Shown: positions 9,001 to 11,922 of the stretch, one piece after another | Position numbering within the stretch: the first letter of the stretch is position 1 | Layout of the letters: every line of letters begins with the position of its first letter | From: UMGS1470 sp051889215 | GTDB taxonomy: Bacteria; Bacillota; Clostridia; Christensenellales; UBA1242 | Direction: 5' to 3' | Length of the DNA stretch: 11,922 nucleotides | NCBI GenBank assembly: GCA_051889215.1 | Contig: JBJFDC010000030.1 | Coordinates: forward strand, 1 to 11,922 | The notes under the pieces: generated by a model | The model's database searches: none | Seen by the model: the letters and a program-made list of their open reading frames with translations, nothing else | What the model was told of the DNA's origin: nothing | Position numbers and translations under genes: made by a program

Positions 9001-10759
9001 CATTGATTGTGTTTGTGTTGGAAAAACTTTCAAACAAATATTGTCCAAATTGTATTTTTGGATTTCCAAGATAATCCGACACAACAGTCGCAAAGAAAAT
9101 TCTGAAGCTGCCGACATCTTTTACTGTCAAAATCCCGTTTGGAATTTCAAAAACCTCATATTGATATGAACTATCAGGCACTTCAAAATTTCCATCATAA
9201 AGTGAACAGTCAAGAATGTTCTTTAGGTTTGCGCCTTCTGTTGAATAAGCAAAATAACGAACAACTTTGTATGTTGCGTTTGGATTTTTTATGTCAACAT
9301 AGTCCGAAAGATTGAGTGTTGGATAATATTTTTCTGCTTGTGTTTCCCCGTCAAGAACAACCAGTGTTTTGATTGCAGGCAATGTGCTCTTCCATGAAAC
9401 GTCAGAAGAAATTGGGTCGGAAACCATAATGTTGTTGTATTCAATGTCAAAATTTATGATTGTTGGAACAGAAGACGACGATGAATAATACTCATATGAA
9501 AGATTTACAACGAGTTTGTATTTTCCTGTCTCTCCAGCAATCGCTTTCCACGACGAAAGATTTGCATCATTTTTATTTATTTTTGCTCTGACGCCATTTG
9601 CCTTGTTTGAAGAAGACTGCCCAACAACAATGAGTTTGTCGCCGGCATCTTCCCATTCACCCAAATCGTTTTGCCAATAAGCAAAAAGTTTGATTACTGC
9701 AATTTTGTCTTCAAGACGAGCAACTCCCGCATCAGAAGCGATGTTGAGTCCCAAATCAAAAGCGTTGTCTCCGCTTGTGCCATTTGCAATCAAGGTTTTT
9801 GGAGTGTTTATTGCAAGTTGCAAATATTCATCTTTTGTCGTGCTTGTGAAACTTGTGATTTTTTGGTTCGTTCCAAAAATTTGAGCACTTTCACCGCTGA
9901 TGCCAGTCGAATTCATCATTGTTATGAGTTCGTCGTTTGTGTATCCTTTGTCTTGAACGGCATATTCGTCAGCGCTCGTCCTAAAGCAGTATGCGTTGAT
10001 TTTGATGTCTTCAACAGTTGTTTGTCGCAAAACTTCAATCAAATCATTTTCGCCATCAACAAAGTCAATATGTATGCCTTTCCATGCGGTTGGGATTTCA
10101 AACAAAACTTTTCTTTCTTCGCCTTTTGTTGTGTATGCACTTTTTTCAGGTGTGAAAACAGGTTTCAAACGAACAACAGAGCCAACGGCAAGTTCGACAA
10201 CATTTTTGTCTTCATCGCCCTCGGCAAGTGTTTTCATATAATTTTTCATGTCCCTTGCGGCAACAGTTCCAATTTTTGTTCCAGATGTTGTCACGAGTTC
10301 AACACCAATTGAGTGAACCGGAACATCAACTTCAACAGTCAGAGGTTTTGCCTCTTGAATTAGTGGGTTTGTGGATTTTGCGCGAATAACAGATGTTCCG
10401 CCAACGTTCCATTCTTGTGTCATGCCAGCATAGTGGGTTTTGTTGACCTTGACGACAAATGGTTGTCCAAGTTTAACGACCTTTGGAATTGTGATGACTC
10501 CATCACTAATCATTCCGTCGGTTTCAGTTTGATTGGTCAAAGAAAGAGTGACATCTTTTTCCGTGACATTTTCAGTCGTGGTGACAACCTTGACCTCAAA
10601 GTCATCTTCTGTCAATTTTTCAGTTATTTCAAAAGCAATGTCCGCTGGTTGAACAACCTCTTTATCGAACTTGCCGGTCAAAAACAAGACGCCGACAGTG
10701 ATTCCAACAACCGCGAAAATAAAACCAAAACAAGCCAAAACAATTTTAAAATATCTCAT
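1..10759 (-). CDS. Giant cell-surface protein with N-terminal signal anchor and Ig-like modules (partial, C-terminus outside window)
   Basis: One reading frame stays open for 3586 codons (bases 10759 to 2) and leaves the window without a stop; the visible part is near 390 kDa. The start is firm: ATG at 10759-10757 is preceded by an in-frame TAA at 10774-10772 and a G-rich ribosome binding site. Residues 1-5 (MRYFK) are basic and residues about 6-28 are hydrophobic with no clear cleavage site, suggesting a signal anchor with the rest outside the cell. Cys10 is too early for a usual lipobox. Ig-like (Big_2-type) patterns are seen near residues 60-150, 770-856 (SSKPAVIAVED, VITATAADGSG) and 2107-2146 (YSVNSEYGLSIDSNGAISGL). 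A CxxC-x9-HxC motif lies at 2227-2242. Degenerate related modules occupy about 2440-3046, with low-complexity linkers at 2325-2347, 2880-2896 and 3047-3089. Cysteines are few. No enzyme motif is recognised. Adhesion or surface-layer function is inference; any wall anchor would lie beyond the window. Confidence 0.95.
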   Translation of the reverse strand, partial: MRYFKIVLACFGFIFAVVGITVGVLFLTGKFDKEVVQPADIAFEITEKLTEDDFEVKVVTTTENVTEKDVTLSLTNQTETDGMISDGVITIPKVVKLGQPFVVKVNKTHYAGMTQEWNVGGTSVIRAKSTNPLIQEAKPLTVEVDVPVHSIGVELVTTSGTKIGTVAARDMKNYMKTLAEGDEDKNVVELAVGSVVRLKPVFTPEKSAYTTKGEERKVLFEIPTAWKGIHIDFVDGENDLIEVLRQTTVEDIKINAYCFRTSADEYAVQDKGYTNDELITMMNSTGISGESAQIFGTNQKITSFTSTTKDEYLQLAINTPKTLIANGTSGDNAFDLGLNIASDAGVARLEDKIAVIKLFAYWQNDLGEWEDAGDKLIVVGQSSSNKANGVRAKINKNDANLSSWKAIAGETGKYKLVVNLSYEYYSSSSSVPTIINFDIEYNNIMVSDPISSDVSWKSTLPAIKTLVVLDGETQAEKYYPTLNLSDYVDIKNPNATYKVVRYFAYSTEGANLKNILDCSLYDGNFEVPDSSYQYEVFEIPNGILTVKDVGSFRIFFATVVSDYLGNPKIQFGQYLFESFSNTNTINVVKSLKNLDASMAVNVGEDGKDYNKNTDENTNGYIFHVRQQDEKVFTLSLYVSDIEIFERDYADGKISIDFLLGGEKSDILAISGEYQVDEIEKRIDFQVSVNALPDNNQPTLECKITYELDHRLDKFVSNNGNKVQIKVLNGFAQQISFDAVKDANPKNSAENPIRVEINFNAGSDNIATNVEYSITLNGQNLILEDLSKVTINEDALNKTYTMSSSKPAVIAVEDVAEGAKLSILGSTQDEDVVITATAADGSGLSTSIYFKVLASLQITMTPNESEITIDGYQGNQINFRSYFDAKAGDIDLNNLIHYNVPIENTSKFAFADDTLKVVSTLGRDASLQLYVTSDFGFTKIIPIRIVSNITATSTYALNDQGLDDADFVERGETPPAERGTRVYAENSREISFVITQEKPTSTNISISVDDFELPKNGGIQSITYGAGVLTICFDAVSQMTEKTIIFKKNFSENDEYAFVYTMKFLVFPNIRASFVSSQGTEQNPASYVSGETVIYDAKNNSNGLIKLERILGSNIISEHAVLQAKINGEWVALSSNSGVFVLPSTYRATEGGFVEIKIIYDGYAIAPIQIFLTPFFEDSILLDAKVLYGGKLYVPFIAGGDNPIALSDADGVVYSIVNATSEQYLRIRGKQIEKLDRLYTKIISSEKLRIENKNGATELPILILPVKYPFVLYSMIAGADQEETYRTVDLKQVIESETIYDSLEAGGEEVIDLKSKLLVDGLNDGGAIVTVVNADGSTNKYVNFDQQNLTLSANPVGKDQMIYVNVKCGAEFEEAFAFTYRVKITANQQIKVFYPYIEYTEDYNVDNAYEYLYFGSKNQVSVDLLEEFDANKTPNRALLEQLFETTNGNVYARRFVVVRDKDGKLIPLDYKDLHFEIASVGIGKTVIPVEQISNYATINEKTTTSGELESANLFINRGQATETIYVTIRAYTSSGAEAYYRFRVGENPVAYKVYYKNQRVTSDDFSVASNGQSDINLNESVLVKIDENPEQVVSSNAYKFYLIIHEKLGTDYSQFIKLDAGHIQISTLVNDVETTIVIYNAAGEIARFNLILKCTIDHEIKSTTIGVGGGYDIGSSIDFFNTTQSTSNYSMQEISTRLYVKDYLNGSDIGTTLPNNLFINIGGYSIKDISKDYNQYVLLDNIKVYAENLFDTWGGKFYVGDEAKYDILSDYDGKYIRYNGSVIRIREEREEQYFDIPLQSTTDTQTVSYQISEDGTYVIIPHLQFSSGNDTRDYVLFDLVFHPEETKEDKQYQIEPYGVEHGEYSFTTYVYAYVNGYIRYKVETETELKVSILRVSHNNVQYIASVDSEHNDDEYIVVDDQKHYFTRFYRIDYDGLAENKQGETENVPKIRYMLKNDETTIDLSKVLFFTQEGYSDNVLKLDGNEYKDGLFSFFVDDGSGNLQSVDFVETQGENSNKTWEISIAENRFQPINIVIQDTTAKFVVGRVTIVPTVETSTKSAENNKTLFVEAGSSDIDYKLNSGTIELEKYKGAMSSGFSGVIDTDHAGWKNYVYSVNSEYGLSIDSNGAISGLEGKAPWGSITVDAQLRYNAAGKELTTTIPYDTWKNKFFGTSLFTTFGELESSMSAQNVLIELADELDRPELGFDANGNIKNVAYGSTVTITFKQSCEKCGENILLGNTHECWFDSGTETIMDLSVFSEEQLSTLAGGDSVEIVDESGLTKYVYVLTMGSTLTKDDETGVWTLSDSITKTTLNKHTFTAKFEYQEEKSGELPLTLVEEPKESEEDPTTYGLTISADDLQAVWSGLGFASFVDFKNSITSISSSAGAVVVEDTGITISGSSQQNITLSYVVNVPKTLGTNSSTCDVGVLDLNYVSGYSTLAKALFGADAENILGYADWSAVLADCNISFDGGYNSDNKTFGGGKIITLTLITKAPKHTGTFYLVNQEHGNKTLHETGNLDKLGLSGDYESENKIASVVKIGDKWVLPMATTKYLIGGTGNEKLQEIIANYTSGLTNYYVVWKDKALDNESGYALEMFVFGENTELKTAAELTGDPFNTLTIYQNNYAIANIHIYLEDYAGDNSYNNYKIYSSAPSETSLKIEKKNEESEVVSSVEFVVKNNLLTTILTKDAADKEKVTYLTQNAVMNDNQYLFSNGLLVEYDGTNIKLKMIAKSAPLSFEFEGVDFNYVIDSTSDVTEQNYFEGLVDLMEQSTCDNFSKGNKTYKAEKTGNAQDDSDVVYKDKIEGSDFNFDNWEFATSYENENGATMEASGKEITIVNLGDNKQIKIVITKIKDAEGNLIEGGYTFVVDLVEKSAVTIIGGGENGATSPSSPLDGGTIASSQTKTINLKGDVFDVDQTSAEIKVDYYGEKGKDAEADTEEMINALFDRNSLSYLKGVLNDEGYTYSSNVFRFKKDGDVITISIIFTSEAEEREYIIVCDDVTDEETGKTTRKFALVDSDGTLSEGYTFEIQLNTDLYDFVGKIQQLDESGALPGEGLSEGGETPGSEEENGSESEGGTEEPLPPAEPSKQLVITITPVFTYNYKIESNGSAVKVESFDKETGALTLTGNHTSVDTVVKFRFSVLRGRGESAKEVAFAYCSLAVKPSVGVVVTYPTIWTKDGKVAQATEYFYAGAGEFDINEKSNLSVGDEVARMAITRYAYGTDNNKTATYEVNGENVTISVDEKVETFAKNEDNVYTISGVGSFYIPTLEVSYTASSSQNIIKGQDGGKFTFDFSDVSVSEANVVISVQATVGGNKYTFGQYSLTVCKNPVISTLITTEDGHLDENGAEILPIDGGTDLEPFNETINGTPRLQFVYNNLILSSDYNSSFKANDGEISGFTIPQNAIDADAQSVAFTFDEQKVSGEYKYKRVWDFKMNPTLDSHTIEEVYDPNNPSELLNYYYLDAGKIYDIVETFGITRYFGQKFDKEIFGLKHDVADNKCVELVSGGQGINIKGAPNGGMNVQLKFKPYESSNEIVVGITILPSLQININYQTETIYGDDPYVYGLISNSQSEYNLVVNSVGQD
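1493..1621 (-). other. Acidic Gly/Glu/Pro-rich low-complexity linker (residues 3047-3089)
   Basis: About 43 residues consist almost only of Glu, Gly, Ser, Pro, Thr and Leu, including SEGGETPGSEEENGSESEGG and a Pro-rich end (PLPPAEPSK). It separates the module ending near residue 3046 from an Ig-like stretch that starts near 3090. Such segments usually act as flexible or extended spacers between domains. Confidence 0.8.
2072..2122 (-). other. Gly/Ser/Pro linker between two related modules (residues 2880-2896)
   Basis: The short segment GGGENGATSPSSPLDGG lies between two modules that each end in a related EG(G)YTF strand. It is an interdomain spacer by composition and marks a module boundary in the C-terminal part of the visible protein. 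Confidence 0.7.
4034..4081 (-). other. CxxC-x9-HxC putative metal-binding knuckle within the giant protein
   Basis: Residues 2227-2242 read CEKCGENILLGNTHEC, giving Cys2227, Cys2230, His2240 and Cys2242. The spacing suits a small zinc-knuckle or rubredoxin-like site. Elsewhere the protein has only about twenty scattered cysteines, so three in sixteen residues with a nearby His stand out. It follows a predicted strand (VTITFKQS). Metal binding is inference; a disulphide-bonded loop is the alternative. Confidence 0.45.
10670..10759 (-). other. Signal anchor / export segment of the giant protein (residues 1-30)
   Basis: The first 30 codons encode a short basic start (MRYFK), then about 23 hydrophobic residues ending in VLFLTGK, then an acidic/polar stretch (FDKEVV). 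Lys on the N-terminal side favours N-in/C-out topology. There is no AxA-type cleavage site in the expected place. The LAC at residues 8-10 is too close to the N-terminus to act as a normal lipobox. I infer an uncleaved membrane anchor that displays the protein outside the cell. Confidence 0.75.
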
Positions 10760-10763
10760 GTTT

Positions 10764-10770
10764 CCCCACC
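10764..10770 (-). promoter_or_regulatory. Ribosome binding site of the giant gene
   Basis: On the minus strand GGTGGGG sits four bases before ATG (GGTGGGGAAACATG). It is a G-rich, imperfect Shine-Dalgarno sequence. Together with the in-frame TAA just upstream, it fixes the start codon. Confidence 0.7.
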
Positions 10771-10803
10771 ATTAATATTGCCGACAAGACTTTTTTGTAT
10801 TGT

Positions 10804-10831
10804 TTGCAATAAATCTTGTTATTATTATAAT
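10804..10831 (+). promoter_or_regulatory. Possible divergent promoter built on an AT palindrome
   Basis: Bases 10820-10835 form a perfect 16-base palindrome (TATTATTATAATAATA), so TATAAT occurs on both strands. On the plus strand TATAAT (10826-10831) has TTGCAA (10804-10809) 16 bases upstream, the same -35 hexamer as the tRNA promoter. It would read toward the GC-richer island at 10861-11070. Because the palindrome alone creates the plus-strand -10, this may be coincidental. Confidence 0.3.
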
Positions 10832-10853
10832 AATATAAAATTCGACAAGTCAA
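10824..10853 (-). promoter_or_regulatory. Sigma70-type promoter of the giant gene
   Basis: Reading the minus strand, TTGACT (10853-10848) and TATAAT (10829-10824) are separated by 18 bases. This is a near-consensus pair and predicts a leader of roughly 55-60 bases before ATG at 10759. No operator or riboswitch is evident in the short leader. Confidence 0.7.
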
Positions 10854-10854
10854 A

Positions 10855-11070
10855 CAAATGACCAACATTTGCCACACCATTTTATGGGGCGTGTGATGTT
10901 TTGACCGCACGATTTTGGATTTCTCGCCCCGACTTTGTCATCACTAAAATGACATAAAAGGTGAACACCTCCACTCGAAACAAGAATCAATCCCGTTATT
11001 TCAAGCAATCGACCCCAACGACGCGACCTCCTACCCACATGTCATTGTGAAGCGGACTCCAACGACCGGC
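10855..11070. other. GC-richer intergenic island, no recognisable gene; candidate structured RNA
   Basis: Bases 10861-11070 are about 48% GC by hand count, far above the flanks. No convincing ORF lies here; a 62-codon minus-strand frame has an Arg-rich, noise-like product. Visible structure includes CACA+CCAT / ATGG+TGTG (10873-10895), GTCAT/ATGAC near 10937-10953, AGGTG/CACCT near 10959-10970, and a 12-base imperfect direct repeat, GACCCCAACGAC (11011-11022) and GACTCCAACGAC (11055-11066). I do not recognise 6S, SRP, RNase P or tmRNA signatures. It could also be a decayed gene. Confidence 0.3.
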
Positions 11071-11084
11071 TTTCTAATAATCCA

Positions 11085-11110
11085 GTTCTTTTTCGCAATC
11101 GAAAAAGAAC
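11085..11110. other. Perfect 11-bp hairpin (possible transcription end of the island)
   Basis: GTTCTTTTTCG and CGAAAAAGAAC form a perfect 11-bp stem around a CAAT loop. There is no T-tract directly after it on either strand, so it is not a canonical intrinsic terminator. It sits exactly between the GC-richer island and the extremely AT-rich segment. It could be a protein-binding site or an RNA end-protecting stem. Confidence 0.5.
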
Positions 11111-11120
11111 GTCCGGAATT

Positions 11121-11280
11121 TAATTCAAAAATAATTAAAATTAATTAAAAATAATTCAAAAATATTTTTTATAAAATAAATTAATTATTTTTTGTTTAAA
11201 TAAAAAATATCTACACGCCTTTATTTATAAGGCATACAAATATTTTAATATTGAAAAATTAATTTATTTGTATTTTATAA
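11121..11280. other. Extremely AT-rich segment (about 9% GC)
   Basis: By hand count only about 15 of 160 bases are G or C. It is made of A-tracts, T-tracts and TTAATT words. It includes a 13-base direct repeat TAATTCAAAAATA at 11121-11133 and 11152-11164, and a small hairpin GCCTT/AAGGC at 11217-11233. There are no coding frames of note and no DnaA boxes that I can see. A bent or easily melted intergenic region is the simplest reading. Confidence 0.7.
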
Positions 11281-11479
11281 TCTTTTGACGATTAATGCTC
11301 GAAACACATTGCAAATATCAACAAGTGCAACAAATTTTTTTTGACCAAAGAAAAAAGACAAGAGAAAATTCCTGCTTTGTTTCAATTCAAAAATGCCCAA
11401 GACCATGTCACAAAGATAAATGAACATGTCTAGTTTGTTGAGTGAAATTTGCGAACTATTAATGTGTGATATTTTTTTG
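11281..11479. other. Intergenic stretch upstream of the tRNA gene, nothing clear
   Basis: No supportable gene is present. A weak bulged stem, AGACCATGT (11400-11408) with ACATGTCT (11424-11431), is the only local structure seen. A 42-codon plus-strand frame (11295-11423) lacks a ribosome binding site. Confidence 0.5.
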
Positions 11480-11508
11480 TTGCAAAAAATTTGTAATGGT
11501 GCTATAAT
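11480..11508 (+). promoter_or_regulatory. Promoter of the tRNA-Ser gene (extended -10)
   Basis: TTGCAA (11480-11485), a 17-base spacer and TATAAT (11503-11508), with TG one base before the -10 (TGcTATAAT), form a strong extended -10 promoter. The expected transcription start falls a few bases before the mature tRNA 5' end at 11521. Confidence 0.8.
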
Positions 11509-11520
11509 GTCAGAGTTTAG

Positions 11521-11608
11521 GCAGAGGTGTCAGAGCGGTCTAATGTGCTCGCTTGGAAAGCGGGTGTGGTGAAAGCCACCTCGGGTTCGAATCCCGACTT
11601 CTGCGCCA
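11521..11608 (+). tRNA. tRNA-Ser (anticodon GGA), CCA encoded
   Basis: A complete class II tRNA gene folds by eye. The acceptor GCAGAGG pairs with CTTCTGC (one G-U), the discriminator is G, and CCA is encoded at 11606-11608. The anticodon stem CTCGC/GCGGG (11548-11552, 11560-11564) carries the loop TTGGAAA, with anticodon GGA at 11555-11557. The long variable arm GTGGT-GAAA-GCCAC (11566-11579) is typical of serine tRNA. The T-arm TCGGG-TTCGAAT-CCCGA (11581-11597) is perfect. The three-base D stem (TCA/TGT) has one T-T mismatch. It decodes UCC and UCU. The gene has its own promoter, and its 3' end seeds the downstream repeat array. Confidence 0.97.
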
Positions 11609-11664
11609 AACCAGCAGGGCGAGGATCTCATGTGCTCAAGCACATGTTCCCGACTTCTGCGCCA
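11609..11664 (+). repeat. tRNA-tail repeat unit 1 (56 bases)
   Basis: The unit directly abuts the tRNA CCA end and finishes with CCCGACTTCTGCGCCA (11649-11664), identical to the last 16 bases of the tRNA. Its 5' part GCAGGGCGAGGA (11614-11625) can pair imperfectly with TTCCCGACTTCTGC (11647-11660): GCAG/CTGC, two G-U pairs, CG/CG and GGA/TCC. Inside lies a perfect 8-bp hairpin CATGTGCT-CA-AGCACATG (11629-11646). The whole resembles an acceptor/T-arm minihelix whose T-loop is replaced by a hairpin. Confidence 0.85.
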
Positions 11665-11828
11665 TAAAATTCAACATTTTGTTGAATTTTTTTTTGCTTT
11701 GTCGGGATTTACAAACAAAAGTTTGTGTTGCTTTCAGCAACAAACCCGAGGACCTCGGCTGGCACCCGTCTCCCCTTGCCCGTCCGTGGAGTCAGCTTCG
11801 CTGACTGCGAATCCCGACTTCTGCGCCA
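11665..11828 (+). repeat. tRNA-tail repeat unit 2 (164 bases, branched form)
   Basis: It ends with 21 bases (11808-11828) identical to the tRNA 3' end (11588-11608). GTCGGGATT (11701-11709) is exactly complementary to AATCCCGAC (11810-11818), and flanking GC/GC pairs extend the helix across an internal loop. The enclosed 100 bases contain ACAAAC/GTTTGT (11711-11726), GTTGC/GCAAC (11727-11741), CCGAG/CTCGG (11746-11758) and AGTCAGC/GCTGACT (11790-11806). The terminator-like hairpin occupies its 5' part. Confidence 0.75.
11666..11695 (+). terminator. Putative intrinsic terminator after the tRNA and repeat unit 1
   Basis: AAAATTCAACA (11666-11676), loop TTT and TGTTGAATTTT (11680-11690) form a perfect 11-bp stem that runs into a T-tract ending at 11695. 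The stem is AT-rich, so termination may be weak. It implies that tRNA-Ser and repeat unit 1 share a transcript, while later units need read-through or another promoter. Confidence 0.55.
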
Positions 11829-11884
11829 TTCTAACGAAGAGGGATTTTCATGTGTGTGAACACATGTTCCCGACTTCTGCGCCA
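11829..11884 (+). repeat. tRNA-tail repeat unit 3 (56 bases)
   Basis: It has the same length and layout as unit 1 but a divergent 5' half. It ends with CCCGACTTCTGCGCCA (11869-11884). GAAG (11836-11839) and GGGA (11841-11844) pair with CTTC (11874-11877) and TCCC (11868-11871). The inner hairpin is CATGTGT-GTGA-ACACATG (11849-11866). Compared with unit 1 the inner stem differs on both sides yet stays fully paired. Confidence 0.85.
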
Positions 11885-11922
11885 AACCAGCAGGGCGAGG
11901 ATCTCATGTGCTCAAGCACATG
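11885..11922 (+). repeat. tRNA-tail repeat unit 4 (start only, cut by window end)
   Basis: These 38 bases are identical to the first 38 bases of unit 1 (11609-11646), including the 5' arm and the complete CATGTGCT/AGCACATG hairpin. With the preceding 16-base tail, the identity spans 54 bases (11593-11646 and 11869-11922) and is limited only by the window edge. A further tail copy is expected just beyond it. Confidence 0.85.

Noticed and set aside
9671..10312. Plus-strand 213-codon frame inside the giant gene
   Set aside because: It is in exact antisense register with the giant frame, its product is Cys/Phe-rich and unlike any known protein, and it exists because the gene avoids TTA and CTA codons. 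The same holds for the frames at 185, 1205, 2009, 2867, 7070, 8879 and 10415.
10730..10732. Lipoprotein lipobox at Cys10 of the giant protein
   Set aside because: VLAC lies at residues 7-10, too close to the N-terminus, and the hydrophobic stretch continues well past it to about residue 28.
10926..10935. CCCGACTT in the GC-richer island resembling the tRNA-tail repeat
   Set aside because: Only eight bases match, with no GCCA end or preceding hairpin; likely chance.
10850..11038. Minus-strand 62-codon frame in the GC-richer island
   Set aside because: The product is Arg/Trp-rich and noise-like, no ribosome binding site is convincing, and it overlaps the -35 region of the giant gene promoter.
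11085..11110. Intrinsic terminator
   Set aside because: The stem is strong enough, but neither strand has a T-tract directly after it, so it is kept only as a hairpin of unknown role.
11295..11423. Plus-strand 42-codon frame with several Cys residues (starts MLETHCKYQQ)
   Set aside because: There is no Shine-Dalgarno sequence, composition matches the surrounding AT-rich DNA, and no family is recognised; most likely chance.
11553..11804. Plus-strand 83-codon frame starting inside the tRNA
   Set aside because: It begins within the tRNA anticodon region and runs through the hairpin repeats; a by-product of structured RNA sequence.
11593..11922. CRISPR array
   Set aside because: The conserved part is only about 16-18 bases and equals a tRNA 3' end, the intervening parts share sequence and hairpins, and one interval is 164 bases; this does not fit CRISPR geometry.

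Overview
The window is dominated by one enormous minus-strand gene. A single uninterrupted reading frame starts with ATG at 10759 and runs leftward off the edge of the window. It covers 3586 codons with no in-frame stop, checked row by row by eye, so its C-terminus is missing. The product starts with an uncleaved-looking signal anchor, followed by thousands of residues rich in beta-strand, Thr, Asn, Asp and Val. Several stretches resemble bacterial Ig-like (Big_2-type) domains, and low-complexity Gly/Glu/Pro linkers separate some modules. It is best read as a giant cell-surface protein of unknown ligand. I do not recognise a named family for the whole protein.

Right of the gene is about 760 bases without a supportable protein gene. 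It holds the giant gene's ribosome binding site and a good sigma70-type promoter built on an AT palindrome, which also offers a promoter in the opposite direction. Next come a GC-richer island (about 48% GC) with no recognisable ORF, a perfect 11-bp hairpin, a 160-base stretch of only about 9% GC, and then the promoter of a tRNA gene.

At 11521-11608 is a complete class II tRNA-Ser(GGA) gene with an encoded CCA end. From its 3' end to the window edge runs the most unusual part of the window. The last 16 bases of the tRNA, including GCCA, recur three more times. Each extra copy is preceded by its own hairpin and by a 5' segment that can pair with the tRNA-derived tail. Two of these units are exactly 56 bases long, one is a branched 164-base version, and a fourth is cut by the window end. 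They look like acceptor/T-arm minihelices whose T-loop has been replaced by a hairpin. They could be an att-site array, a structured-RNA array or a tRNA-derived mobile repeat; the sequence alone does not decide.

The organism is probably a low-GC, Gram-positive-type bacterium (Bacillota or relatives, perhaps an uncultured gut lineage). The grounds are AT-rich intergenic DNA, sigma70-like promoters, a tRNA with encoded CCA, TGG as the Trp codon, and a giant Ig-like surface protein. This assignment is inference. The giant gene almost never uses TTA or CTA for leucine, which is odd for such an AT-rich genome. The giant gene and the tRNA locus are transcribed away from each other and show no functional link beyond adjacency.
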